A DNA stretch of 50,874 nucleotides from Clostridiaceae bacterium (GCA_012838135.1 DUPV01000071.1:1-50874), one strand, 5' to 3'; counted from the stretch's first letter, positions 38,201 through 43,930 are shown. The notes: generated by a model not told the origin, from the letters alone. Made by a program: numbers and translations.

Positions 38201-38811
38201 AAGATCCTGGTAAACCGGAAGATCCCGGACAACCGGAAGATCCCGGTAAACCGGAAGAACCCGGCAAGCCGGAAGAACCCGGTAAACCAACAGATCCGAG
38301 TGATCTTGATAAAGTAATCCCGGTTGGTTCGGATATTAATAGTCCGATTCCCGAAAACTATATCAGAGTGTATTTTGATCCGATGGATGTTGGCTGGCTG
38401 AAATACAATCCGACATTCGATACCGGAAAAACTATCGCATTTGATGTCTTAAAGAACATTACATGGGCGGATGCTTTGGCAAACGGTTTAATGGTTCCAA
38501 CAGCAACACATGTCGATCCATCATATACATTTGATAAATGGAGTCTGGCTATGTCGGGAGATACAGTAATAAATAATACAACACATCGTTACTATTATTT
38601 CGTTGCTTCCTACAAACCAGTAGATAAAGGAGTGCCGACGCAGACAACCGACAAGCCGGCAGGTCAGAGAACACCGATAACTACAGAAACAGGAAGCCCG
38701 GGTATTGCAAAAACAGGTGAATCCACAATAGGTGTTATCCTTGTTCTAGTATTTATCTTATTGGGTGTCATGCTAATCATTACAAGAAGAAAAGTAAAAC
38801 AAGACAAATAA
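26281..38811 (+). CDS. Giant modular cell-wall surface protein (4176 aa)
   Basis: An exported, wall-anchored protein probably used for adhesion. A signal peptide (ending near VEASS, residue ~37) is followed by an N-terminal region without recognised family (to ~730), InlB/Listeria-Bacteroides-type beta repeats ('YTFLGWSTK', 'VYAVWEKN', ~730-880), further Ig-like domains, then 16 related modules of ~84 residues (1891-3234). Next come another Ig-like domain, an Asp-rich calcium-type segment ('DTDADGKVDFDDG', 'DDDDDNDGVLDKDE', ~3510), four Rib/alpha-like repeats (~3563-3890), a PGKPED stalk (~3969-4006) and a sorting signal: IAKTG at 4142-4146, a hydrophobic helix and RRKVKQDK. The usual LPxTG is replaced by IAKTG. 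There is no frameshift over 12.5 kb. A terminator follows at 38840. Confidence 0.9.
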   Translation: MRKLNFKIENNSLKWFVALLLIGVIILVSLPKKVEASSYQTNFDWDNAEEVQHEWPLDPSLTTKTRAGIGTAGFSYRNFYYNDQGRLVLEIDLSIFPDAANNETSNYRTFRAQWQYANIFIDPDLASKVDESASFFQMSYPAEAFPSAQTQRLLSNATHPEGPNIYKLNVSDVYPNILTLSNDYMSSKLYLVLKSGVARDQLNQDYALELRYTNDNGHVYNQKGSQDKQVLGDYTGYPSTPALPTYDVSVNNDDVTLKTIAPFQTASMPGTIPNPILPPNMMRTVGQSVIYDNVQGKLHVYYKEAPNHYIRGSYADNGYFLSSWIGIRQVMDSRIFDALKPDENDVVGQMIMLDMNGNSWGSNRPQNIKKSEFSYNPATNDVGTRSYMMVPQGFKTGVGEKAIAPGGNLKNVYLHGWRKEADYVRFIYNVDKNKMDDLFKTANSSTFSISTSYITDRPGETTQTEYRLEASQNIDIPKGAQIVFGLPKVTRSVFKAGLGNNYERIIGNLETRRHGDMNIGGVDPSDFGDAYTVAPYFGTEGGHVLTVETGLRVLSGDSISLTVFDANPPETVKMTVSTGIDEADKVNYLLTKHKTDENKIYTMPNANVRSGLIINRSANTPHINEFFTDSTSISGHSKYAEALVSAREAKADPKTEEVFKEAFSATTIEDFTAEGDETTYTGDNGGYFFTLDVPAEVQLKKDMAIKFSNAAPGYFRSLPSIYRAQAKVTFDKNSGSGEAVERIVPINQKDYKDAHYVPNGFEGENILWLDANGNAAQATDSVKYFSDYEGKPITNLASTAHTNRLFYAKEEDTDKPTREGYTFLGWSTKQVESMSKSDFDNMAELTDVANWDDETNNYKFTATSPVDKSRTVYAVWEKNLDTIKIVLHANNGGEDITHTVELPLASISNGSTGELTAYLKESGNVLFDKGFKKEDSEGKQTGYFVGWSKGETVADNVQVHQLYTNGSKVQLVNEGLQLQLNEEPKDPVDHDNPWNTVATNLVNNNGTATIDLYAQYKPLLKMTATKGWYPIGEKDEYTQNPAGYNRPSDDPPHFTNSNVAMVLLRTTEGKTLDPDEYEIINGFYSAGKDGQEWTWADQEGHDANGRKYSYLMTEFSAQQPGAHTEQEIIDHFNNKRTWASMYITMIGQSDLLSKYTAISLKAGDTVRSYLAVTTSNQPEAASKQFVNSTVPLAFHLKNFEIKVEVPNIHRIQENHTEIVIDSPLNSEVRYLYLKLPGSADPILFRKQDNNAWIPDGTTNIKMIEEGGKLTISSNTSTPLSFTKGQKIYAAFKIYNPGDQSDLEYAAKTVEAYDPLDQLVEVKQEPHTKDENGLITHNVITAKIPAGSYAGADYTLGYMAEGVFKVVTDGVTDNEGNPITVKPDPTEKLTFNVPAGKLEEGKTYIIRGIDSADNHSPSDTGVPALDLTAPAITAADFTIKTGDLIGDTQGQVTTTDASSVSLSYSVKKGGAVAGLPDGIFFDPLTGKFSGKTADILAPSLVGVYTITISAKDIYGNVSSRDITLTIEQKETTAAITRITQNTNDAQGNVSLTVQGLKGATIKLYSEDGGSFTEIDIPGTSGSKIIKNDGTIDITISQADVSRFNGKKVYITQQKLNELESDKTDSTKVTEDRAENKQISIGGAIVIDNIPPTPLQMVQPKEKSTTLKITNLSADENTSDVKDIDRIDLKIGDNLNCTIVRKYDENGNSTNTWLCNTREFYEGVEEVEVVVDPNTGETETRQVGILNYTLPPGSIFVAGQSVQAKYYDYLGNVSTPVSTSVLKLPEPIAPYDMTAMNDSVAHPGNTVIKGKADPGAQVSITVGTSTYSMIANDMGDFTLTIPKQAAGTELTVTSTLNGYEADGTVIVKDKVVSAEPEIEDPDNPGQPITDPAYVEVDFDKGAKGNFTAGSTTKYWVLKDQTVILTAPGIDSNPGWPFTGWDPAVETRSYSENTTHTAQYGFNGGDVVAQTQAGEENKPDVPENYVEVKFLPGDHGSITGTSIYWVNPAKEVTLPQPSGTVDQDYKFTGWDKELTDIFTAPKTEITAQYKKKVLTDVTTDEDYVKVDFSAGDHGSLAETKEYWVLIGEAVNLTAPGINPNTGWELASWNPAVETRSYDGPTTHIARYTYIGDKVVGQIGETEPDVPDNFVRVEFKDGAHGTIDPDQTKIYWVDPTEPVTLGEPSVSADEAYKFTGWDGLLTAQFTAVEGTEITAQYKEKVVTSDPSDSDYVKVDFTKGSGQDFAAGSTTAFWVLRNEVVSLTPPVAVPQKDWFFAQWYPAIETIYNTDKTHEAKYLYKQEGVVAQTGNIDPTTVLELGYKTIKFTTDEIKGTLTGISTYWVDPTKEVFLLAPSVTANADYKFIDWNPAVPTEKTTYLDDETYKAQYKKKVVTANPGDTAYVKVDFSAGAHGSLAEGATKEYWVLKNEIVSLTAPTGTSNQGWIFTGWDSDLTRQFTEETNKITAQYTYTGGDLVPQIGGAKPDLPNDFVKVDFATDAKGSLTGTTIYWVKSGATVSIPAPTVTVTDNDYKFTGWTDPVATSYSENTTHTAQYKKKVLDFAPDPTDSDYVRVDFSAETNGTMAGTSAYWVLKEEIVTVTPPTVTANPDWTFTGWDSVIATSYSEPKTYKAEYTYKGQNVVGQAEGENKPGVPDSFVKVEFKDATGGAIDTGQTIVYWVNPSIEVTIPAPTVTANDGFKHTGWDTGLTATFTKATDITAQYKAYVVSDKPEITDPDTGNSITDPAYVEVNFSADDKGSFEVGATTTYWVLKGEIVSLPDPKAKLTAHKGYEFIAWDHGFTAASFEMPTTIKAQYKSIVTRDDPADPDYVKVDFSAEGKGSFDPADTTTYWVLKKAEVNLTVPTVQPSTGWKSTGWNPAVKTKYDENTTHKAHYTYEGDDVVGQPGKIKPVVPDNFVEVKFLPGTNGTIAEDQTTIYWVNPEAEVTLTAPDVNANTGYKHAGWNQELTAKFATATKITAQYKEKVVTTDPGDTENYVKVDFSAGSNGSFATDAITSYWVLKGEQVTLTTPSLTAKEGYKFVGWEGLTDTFDKAATITAQYKAFVVDKEPQIDDPENPGTPITDPDYVKVDFSAEGKGSFAEGSTTAYWVLKNKLVKITAPTVIENPNWVFTRWNPAVTMSYNEDITHKALYIYDGDYAVGQKTGEEKPDVPNNFVEVKFLPGDNGTIGTDQKSIYWVNPTKLVTLQAPTVNANVGYKFTGWDKERSGTFATKTDIIAQYEDEVKDTTDTPIIDPVLAGDTEITGTAPANSKVTVKVNDTDYNVTANSAGKWSIDLPEGSSLTVGDTITARAQEEGKNASPDVKVTVNSQPQTPIIVPGTVTIEPEKQNVVERKEITAVGITVPTTSIITKVEIPEKSELTYDEEAKQITGIPRVENWKSEEEIRVIEVVVQVVDENNITVTKTIEITVYRDTDADGKVDFDDGIVDPETGKELVEGDDDDDNDGVLDKDELKAKTDPKVWDPKISGSVETPFGVQPQPQVYKDKITNLPEKAKVTIITEPRVNQVGKTQVVLEVELPNGKEKDLELSTEEEVKFKDGEKIEVIIPVVIKPTQADNYDPVGKEQAVDIGQMPDARDSIANLGILPTDVTVTFGNNIDTSIPGRKEATVVVTYSDGSVDTLVVTIIVNPKPTQADTYNPKPKAQEIEIGGTPIPENSIANAGELPAGTTFVYKETVDTSTPGDKDATIVVTYPGDGSGEEVPVKVTVVDTTPTPPELPKITDAETYNPVAKEQIVELGGIPVPENSIANAGELPAGTTFTYKETVDTSTPGDKFTTIVVTYPGDGSSEEVPVTIVVTPKPTQADTYVPLPKDQKVDIGGIPEVEESIGNIDELPAGTTFAYKGAVDTSTDGEKTVTVVVTYPDNSSEEVSVTIVVNPNPTQAETIEPTVPDKIKVKDENKLTDEEKAEVKKKFEEANKDKFPAGTKLEVSDNGDITITYPDGSEDTILGEKLVKEKDPGKPEDPGKPEDPGQPEDPGKPEEPGKPEEPGKPTDPSDLDKVIPVGSDINSPIPENYIRVYFDPMDVGWLKYNPTFDTGKTIAFDVLKNITWADALANGLMVPTATHVDPSYTFDKWSLAMSGDTVINNTTHRYYYFVASYKPVDKGVPTQTTDKPAGQRTPITTETGSPGIAKTGESTIGVILVLVFILLGVMLIITRRKVKQDK
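31951..35985 (+). repeat. Sixteen InlB-like modules alternating between two types
   Basis: Each ~84-residue module starts with a Y/F-V-x-V-x-F strand, has a central YWV, and ends in GW-D/N...ITAQYK or THTAQY. Type A carries YWVLK-x-E; type B carries YWVNP or YWVDP. Reading along the protein, the order of types is A B A B A B A B A B A A B A A B. The B-to-A linkers are of the type KKVVTDPxDxDYVKVDF; the A-to-B linkers are YxGxxVVGQ...PDVPDNFVEVKF. The regular AB pair is about 500 bp and gives a repeat that is still well diverged at DNA level. Confidence 0.85.
36967..37959 (+). repeat. Four Rib/alpha-like protein repeats
   Basis: Four ~80-residue units share the pattern PTQADxYxP...ELPAGTTFxYKETVDTSTPGDK...VVVTYPGDGS-EEV. 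The second and third are nearly identical over 'PENSIANAGELPAGTTF'. The first and fourth are more diverged, and a decayed fifth copy (from PTQAETIEP) follows. Such repeats form extended stalks in Gram-positive surface proteins of the Rib/Esp group. Confidence 0.85.
38185..38298 (+). repeat. 18-bp coding repeats for PGKPED/PGKPEE stalk
   Basis: Six-residue units (DPGKPE or EPGKPE, one DPGQPE) repeat six times before the C-terminal domain of the giant protein. A Pro-rich segment like this usually spans the cell wall. Confidence 0.85.
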
Positions 38812-38839
38812 TGAATTGTCTAAAAAAGTAAAATGTTAA

Positions 38840-38882
38840 AAAAGGACAGCTTTGATGATTCCGTCAATAGCTGTCCTTTTCA
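38840..38882 (+). terminator. Terminator of the giant surface-protein gene
   Basis: AAAAGGACAGCT pairs with AGCTGTCCTTTT across a loop of 17 bases, 29 bases after the stop codon, and the 3' arm itself ends in a T run. Confidence 0.85.
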
Positions 38883-38977
38883 TCGTACGCCAGGCATGGT
38901 TTGTGGCACAAAATAAAACATAAATAACAATGTGTGTTCTCGTTGCAAATGCCCGTTACTTAAGTAGTGAAGAAGAT

Positions 38978-39003
38978 AAAAAACCGGCACTTGACCGTGC
39001 CGG
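38978..39003 (-). terminator. Terminator of the DsrE-like gene
   Basis: On the minus strand CCGGCAC and GTGCCGG (38984-38990 and 38997-39003) form a 7-bp GC-rich stem with a 6-base loop, followed by TTTTTT. It lies 56 bases after the DsrE-like stop codon. Confidence 0.82.
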
Positions 39004-39010
39004 ATAAAAA

Positions 39011-39076
39011 TTAGTTTATAGTTACTTCTATACTCTGGCTTGTAATTACTTTTAAACTTTAGCTTATAACTACTTC
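39011..39076. repeat. Three degenerate 24-bp repeats starting at the DsrE-like gene's last codons
   Basis: On the plus strand the units begin at 39011, 39035 and 39059 (TTAGTTTATAGTTACTTC, CTGGCTTGTAATTACTTT, TTAGCTTATAACTACTTC). The third contains the true end of the gene (Glu-Val-Val-Ile-Ser-stop on the minus strand). The other two look like decayed copies of the same end, placed after the stop. The pattern parallels the repeats after the importer ATPase at 1699-1742. Confidence 0.6.
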
Positions 39077-39397
39077 GTAGCCGTTTTCTATATAGTCTTT
39101 CATGCCTGCATGACCTTTCATATCGTCAAGAAGCGGAAGACCCAACTTTTCATTTTCCTCAAGGACGCCCATCATCTTTGAGCAAACACGGCAAACGCCG
39201 ACGATTATATTTTTATCAAGGGCTTCTCGGTAGAGAGGATTTGCCTCTTCTGTCAGGACAGACGGCAACTTTACCGCCATACCCTCAAATATTATTTTTA
39301 CTTCATAACCTGCCTCATGTAGCTCCAGTGCATTTAAGAGCACATGGACAAAGCACATTTTTTCTTCTCGCATTGCATAAAACAATATCTTTTTCAT
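39059..39397 (-). CDS. DsrE/TusD-like small sulfur-relay protein
   Basis: A 112-residue cytoplasmic protein. The N-terminal 'KKILFYAMREEKMCFVHVLLNALELHEAG' and 'VKIIFEGMAVKL' match the DsrE/DsrF-like fold, and 'NIIVGVCRVCSKMMG' places conserved cysteines where sulfur-relay proteins carry the sulfur. Such proteins transfer sulfane sulfur, but many DsrE-fold members have unknown roles. It lies downstream of an OFA transporter and a siroheme reductase on the same strand, each with its own gap, so a shared sulfur role is suggested but not proven. A terminator follows. Confidence 0.8.
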   Translation of the reverse strand: MKKILFYAMREEKMCFVHVLLNALELHEAGYEVKIIFEGMAVKLPSVLTEEANPLYREALDKNIIVGVCRVCSKMMGVLEENEKLGLPLLDDMKGHAGMKDYIENGYEVVIS

Positions 39398-39563
39398 AAA
39401 TAACCCCCGTGTTTACAATAAATTTCATACATTTACGATTGTTATATCATAAGTCTATAATTATTGAACCGACAAGTAAATAATAAAGGCGTAAATTGCA
39501 GTGAAAAAGTCAAATGAAGAATGTACAAAAGACTCAATTAAAATCTTAAGAGGTCCTGTAATC

Positions 39564-40787
39564 TTAATCGGATCCTATCTTGGGTGTACTCATTTTCTTA
39601 TAGACTACGGTCAAGAGAGCTCCGAGAATATTTACAACGAGAGCAATAGTCAAAGGAAGGGAGTAGCCTCCGCCACTGGCTTCCTTCAAATAAGCAGCCA
39701 AGGTAGGAGCAATAACTCCGGCTATACCATAAGAGATAAACAAGACCCCGTAGTTGACACCGAGGTTATTTAGGCCAAAATTGTCTGCGGTGAGGGCGGG
39801 AAAAATCCCGAAGAAACCACCAAAGCAGGCAGCCACTATCATGACGGAAATGATGAAAGGCCAATAGGTGCTTGCGTTAATAAGTCCAAAGAGTGCTACA
39901 GCTGAGATGGAATACATTATCAAGAGGCTGGCAAAACGCCCTATTACATCCGAAACCCAGCCCCAAAAGACACGACCCAAAGTATTTCCTAAGCTCAGGA
40001 AGCCCACAGCTCCTGCTGCTGCCGCAGCAGACATACCAACTTGTTCCTGGCCGATAGGAGAGGCATTTCCAATGATCATAAGTCCTGCAAAGCAAGCCAA
40101 AGTGTACATAGCAAAGAGAATCCAGAAGATAGGAGTTCGGAGCATTTGCCCCGGAGTCAGGTCCACCGCAGCTGTGCTTACCACGCCCGGAGCGGGTGCA
40201 GGAGGTTCCCAGCCCTCAGGTTTATATCCTTTTGGGGGAGCTGTAATGTATTGGGAGACAATTCCTATAATGATAAGATAGGCGATGCCTTCATAACGAA
40301 AGGTGGCAAGAATACCAATTCTTTCAATGAGGCTGGCGGAAAGAGGACCAAAGATCATTGCCCCGATTCCAAACCCGCCGGTGATGATGCCACCGGCAAG
40401 GCCTTTCTTATCAGGGAACCATTTAGTGGTATTGGGTATGGTGCTTCCATAGATAAACCCAATACCGATTCCACCCAAGATGCCGTAGGTAAAATACAGC
40501 CAAATGGTAGTGCTGGTGAAGCTTAAAAGGAATGTTCCGATCCCAAAAATCAGTCCTCCGGCGAAAATAACCCATCTTGGACCGAATTTGTCTTGGAGTT
40601 TTCCGGCGATAATCACAGCAAAGGGAATCATTCCCAGATAGATGGAATAGGCCAAGTTAACCTGAGTGGCGGTCCAGCCGAATTTTTCTTGTAAGGGTAA
40701 GGAAAAGACACTCCATGCATAGGCTGAGCCGGTACATAAGTTTGCGACAATACTAGCTGCTAACAGCAACCATCGATTCTTTTTCAC
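39564..40787 (-). CDS. OFA-family major facilitator transporter (oxalate/formate antiporter family)
   Basis: A 407-residue membrane protein with twelve predicted helices. 'LCTGSAYAWSVFSLPLQEKFGW' at the N-terminus and 'GILGGIGIGFIYGSTIPNTTKWFPDKKGLAGG' (loop 4-5) are typical of OFA/OxlT-family transporters. The family includes oxalate:formate antiporters but also carriers of other small anions, so the substrate is not set. It starts with GTG preceded by AGGGGG. Position between a siroheme reductase and a DsrE-like gene raises the possibility of a sulfur-containing anion. Confidence 0.88.
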   Translation of the reverse strand: MKKNRWLLLAASIVANLCTGSAYAWSVFSLPLQEKFGWTATQVNLAYSIYLGMIPFAVIIAGKLQDKFGPRWVIFAGGLIFGIGTFLLSFTSTTIWLYFTYGILGGIGIGFIYGSTIPNTTKWFPDKKGLAGGIITGGFGIGAMIFGPLSASLIERIGILATFRYEGIAYLIIIGIVSQYITAPPKGYKPEGWEPPAPAPGVVSTAAVDLTPGQMLRTPIFWILFAMYTLACFAGLMIIGNASPIGQEQVGMSAAAAAGAVGFLSLGNTLGRVFWGWVSDVIGRFASLLIMYSISAVALFGLINASTYWPFIISVMIVAACFGGFFGIFPALTADNFGLNNLGVNYGVLFISYGIAGVIAPTLAAYLKEASGGGYSLPLTIALVVNILGALLTVVYKKMSTPKIGSD

Positions 40788-40922
40788 TCTAAACCCCCTA
40801 TACCTTCATCACCTGTTCTTACCATTCGTCTTTTTAATTTTACCAGTCTGGAATGCCGTGTCAATATAAGTGCTGATACATGAATTCTCTTATTATTGCA
40901 TTGGAAGTCTCATTATTCTTCA

Positions 40923-41002
40923 TAAAAAAATAATGCCATTGCGATCAATGTGTATTGGAATAGTCTTGATGTCAAAAACTTGATCCGGTAGACTGGCATT
41001 AT
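40923..41002 (-). terminator. Terminator of the siroheme reductase gene, long interrupted stem
   Basis: On the minus strand ATAATGCCA (41002-40994) pairs with TGGCATTAT (40938-40930), followed by seven T. Inside, GATCAA (40944-40949) pairs with TTGATC (40980-40985), making a long interrupted hairpin. The stem also precedes T6 on the plus strand, so it could work in both directions. The remaining 296-bp gap to 41083 shows no gene. Confidence 0.65.
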
Positions 41003-41083
41003 ATGTTTTTTCCGACGACTCCTTACACTATGACAGACTAAGCTGTCTTCGACCGTTTTTCCCAAATGGTAGCCTTGTTGATA

Positions 41084-41998
41084 TTACCCGCTGATCAGCT
41101 CTTGGTTGACATAGTCGAAGCTAAGGCGATTAATGGTATCGGCAAAGCGTTCACCGGAGATACCCTTGTCACGGAACAAGAGAATCGCTTTTTCAATCAC
41201 ATCCATGACCTCTTCCTCGGAAGTGAAAATTTTGGTCAAGAGCTGACCGTGAGCAACCTTCTTGCCCCAACGACCGCCGATGAAGACTTTAAAGCCGCAC
41301 TGGTATTCCTCAAATGCACCGAAGGGGCATTTGCCTATGCAACGACCGCAGCTGTTGCAGATATTGGGATCTACATGGATTTTGCCATCAATCAATTCTG
41401 CCACCTTGATCGGACAGCTTTCCACCACTTGGCATTTCTTGCAACCGCGGCACTTGTCATAGTTGATCATCGGTATTTTCATGCCTACAATACCGAGATC
41501 GTTCAGACTGGGTTTTATGCAGTTGTTAGGGCAGCCGCCTACACCAATCTTAAACTTGTGAGGCAGAGCAACATCACGGTAGCCGACATAAAATCTCTCA
41601 TGGATCTTTTCGGAAAGATCGAATGTATCGATCAAACCGTATTGGCAAGTGGTACCCTTACAGGAAACAACGGGACGAACCAGAGGACCGGTACCGCCGG
41701 TAGACAGACCGTATTCAGCCAAGAAGTCGATGAGAGGCTGGATATTTGCATGTTTTACGCCCTGGATTTCCAGAGTTAAACGGGTGGTCATGGCCACTTC
41801 CGATGAACCGAATTTTTCGGCTGCTTCTGCAACAACATGGTGCTCCTTGGAGGTGATTTTGCCGTTACGGGTAATCACGCGTACATTGAATACATCTGAA
41901 TAGCGTTTGTCGCGCAGGCAGCCTAGGGCTTTAACGCGCTTGACCTCTTCAGGAGGCAGTTGAGTACCTTCAAAGGAAGTTTTAATAGTATCGTTCAT
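41084..41998 (-). CDS. Siroheme-type sulfite/nitrite reductase with ferredoxin domain
   Basis: A 304-residue soluble reductase, likely transferring electrons to sulfite or nitrite. Residues ~30-100 form the ferredoxin-like half domain; the coupled siroheme/[4Fe-4S] ligands are 'SCKGTTCQYG' (Cys113, Cys118) and 'GGCPNNCIKP' (Cys156, Cys160). The first pair is spaced C-x4-C rather than the textbook C-x5-C. An inserted ferredoxin domain has CRGCKKCQVVESCP (from Cys183) and CNSCGRCIGKCP (from Cys214), two more 4Fe-4S clusters. This resembles AsrC and dissimilatory-type small reductases. The partner subunits AsrA/AsrB are not next to it. AAGGAGC precedes the ATG, and a LysR gene diverges from it. 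Confidence 0.87.
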   Translation of the reverse strand: MNDTIKTSFEGTQLPPEEVKRVKALGCLRDKRYSDVFNVRVITRNGKITSKEHHVVAEAAEKFGSSEVAMTTRLTLEIQGVKHANIQPLIDFLAEYGLSTGGTGPLVRPVVSCKGTTCQYGLIDTFDLSEKIHERFYVGYRDVALPHKFKIGVGGCPNNCIKPSLNDLGIVGMKIPMINYDKCRGCKKCQVVESCPIKVAELIDGKIHVDPNICNSCGRCIGKCPFGAFEEYQCGFKVFIGGRWGKKVAHGQLLTKIFTSEEEVMDVIEKAILLFRDKGISGERFADTINRLSFDYVNQELISG

Positions 41999-42161
41999 AA
42001 TAGTCGCTCCTTCTTACATGCGGAATAGAATTTTCCTATTCTTTTAATATGCTTTATAATTATTATTTTGCATCTTTATTGATTATATCGTACCTTCATG
42101 ATAAATTAAATTTAATATTAATTATTTGATGATAAGATATAATTATCATGTGGTGAAAAAT

Positions 42162-43022
42162 ATGCTCGACTATCGAATTGATACGTTTTTAACACTGTGT
42201 AAGTATATGAATTACAGAAAAACGGCCGAAATGCTCCATCTGTCTCAACCGGCAGTAACGCAACAGATACAATCTATTGAGCGCATTTATGGGTGCAAAC
42301 TATTTTGCTACAAAAATCATAAATTGACTAAAACAGATGCCGCTATATTGCTTGAAAAGTATGCTAAGGCATTAAAATTACATGATTATGCACTGAGAGA
42401 GAAGCTTGAAAACAAAGAGATTAATATCCTGAGGGTAGGTGTAACAAAAACCATCGGTGATTATTTCCTGGAGGAGTATATCTGTAGATTTTTGAGAAAA
42501 AAGGAAAATGGCTTGACACTGATTATGGACAATACAGAACATCTTCTGGAATCCTTGGAAGATAATGAATTGGATTTTGCCGTAATCGAGGGTATGTTTG
42601 ATAAAGATAGTTTTAACAGTGTCCTTCTACGTCGAGAACCCTTTGTGGGCATCTGTCAAAAAAATCACCCATTTGCAGGACGGGAAATCAGCATTGAAGA
42701 GTTGTTGCAAGAAACCATTATTCATCGGGAAAAGGGATCCGGCACCCGTGCTATTTTGGAGCAGGAACTCAGTGGATATAATGAATCATTACAGCGGTTT
42801 CAACGCCACGTCTGTATTTCAAGTTTCAAGCTGATATTGGATCTCGTGAAACGGGGATTCGGCATTTCGTTTGTGTATCGTATACTTGCAGATTCCGACT
42901 CGGAGCTTGCGAAATTTTCGATTAAGGGAGAAAAAGTTGTTCGTGAATTCAATATCATTTACCTGAAATATGCAGATATGAGTGAAAAGATTCATGCTTT
43001 TTTTGGCAGAGAGATAGATTAA
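42162..43022 (+). CDS. LysR-family transcriptional regulator
   Basis: A 286-residue regulator from the chosen ATG at 42162 (the frame is open back to 42126 but the extra residues are unlike the family). Residues 1-60 are the winged helix-turn-helix ('FLTLCKYMNYRKTAEMLHLS', 'QPAVTQQIQSIE'); the rest is the periplasmic-binding-like effector domain. It is transcribed divergently from the siroheme reductase gene with a 163-bp gap, the classical arrangement for control of the neighbour. The effector is unknown; sulfur or nitrogen anions are plausible from context. Confidence 0.9.
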   Translation: MLDYRIDTFLTLCKYMNYRKTAEMLHLSQPAVTQQIQSIERIYGCKLFCYKNHKLTKTDAAILLEKYAKALKLHDYALREKLENKEINILRVGVTKTIGDYFLEEYICRFLRKKENGLTLIMDNTEHLLESLEDNELDFAVIEGMFDKDSFNSVLLRREPFVGICQKNHPFAGREISIEELLQETIIHREKGSGTRAILEQELSGYNESLQRFQRHVCISSFKLILDLVKRGFGISFVYRILADSDSELAKFSIKGEKVVREFNIIYLKYADMSEKIHAFFGREID

Positions 43023-43183
43023 CTGCTCAATAAGTATTTTTTACATAGATAACTTTTTACACAGATAACATTGTTTAAGATGTTCGATGTAACAAATCTT
43101 ACAAAGTAAACTATATTTTGAGGTAAAATAGTAATAGAAAAATTTATTTTCAAGACACTAGATATTTTTAGGAGGATTTAGAA

Positions 43184-43885
43184 ATGGAAAACTATGATGA
43201 TAAAAACACATACGAAGAAGTGGAGCAGGTATTTCCTTTGATCGGACGCCCGGCCCCGAAGTTTACTGCTAATACAACGCATGGAGTGATAAATTTTCCG
43301 GATGATTATAAGGGCAAATGGGTAATTCTTTTCTCTCACCCGGCGGATTTCACACCGGTATGTACAACGGAATTTATGACTTTTGCCAGCATGCATGAGG
43401 AATTCCAGGCCCTCGACACGGAACTTGTCGGTTTATCGATCGACTCTGTTCATGCACATCTCGGTTGGGTGACTGCAATTAAAAATTATTCCTGGAACGG
43501 CATTGAGCATCCGGAGGTCAAATTTCCCGTCATTGACGATGTGAAGATGGAAGTGGCAAATAAGTATGGTATGCTTCAAGGTGAATCGGATACAGCAGCC
43601 GTACGTGCCGTATTCTTTGTTGATCCTGAAGGTATCATGAGAACAATTTTGTATTACCCCGCATCTCTCGGCAGAAACTTTAACGAGATTAAACGTATTA
43701 TTATCGGATTGCAAAAATCTGATGCTGAAGAAGTAGCTTTACCTGCCAACTGGCATCCGGGCGATGATGTAATTGTACCGCCGCCTGCTACAACGGACGG
43801 AATTGCAAAACGTGTTGAAGAAGTCAAAGGTAAAGACGAGTACGATCAACTTGACTGGTACTTGACCTTTAAGAAAGATAAATAA
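43184..43885 (+). CDS. One-Cys (Prx6-type) peroxiredoxin
   Basis: A 233-residue thiol peroxidase. The peroxidatic cysteine is in 'HPADFTPVCTTEF' (about Cys60), followed by the family's Arg region 'DTAAVRAVFFVDPEGIMRTI' and the extended C-terminal domain 'LPANWHPGDDVIVPPP' typical of Prx6 enzymes. It is the only cysteine in the protein, so a resolving thiol must come from a partner. GGAGG precedes the ATG. The gene stands alone, with a terminator behind it, and may protect the surrounding oxygen-sensitive metabolism. Confidence 0.92.
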   Translation: MENYDDKNTYEEVEQVFPLIGRPAPKFTANTTHGVINFPDDYKGKWVILFSHPADFTPVCTTEFMTFASMHEEFQALDTELVGLSIDSVHAHLGWVTAIKNYSWNGIEHPEVKFPVIDDVKMEVANKYGMLQGESDTAAVRAVFFVDPEGIMRTILYYPASLGRNFNEIKRIIIGLQKSDAEEVALPANWHPGDDVIVPPPATTDGIAKRVEEVKGKDEYDQLDWYLTFKKDK

Positions 43886-43930
43886 AATTTATCACACAAT
43901 CTTGTAAAAGATAGAAATAAAAGATAGAAA

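Noticed and set aside
38185-38298. Short regular repeats that might be taken for a CRISPR array
   Set aside because: They are 18-bp in-frame codon repeats for DPGKPE units within the giant protein, with no unique spacers.
40930-41002. Possible insertion-sequence remnant, because of the terminal TAATGCCA / TGGCATTA inverted repeats
   Set aside because: No transposase coding trace or target duplication is visible, and the T run after the stem on the minus strand fits a terminator of the reductase gene better.
41066-41779. 237-codon plus-strand frame opposite the siroheme reductase
   Set aside because: It is antisense to a gene with clear cluster-binding cysteine motifs and has no family features of its own.
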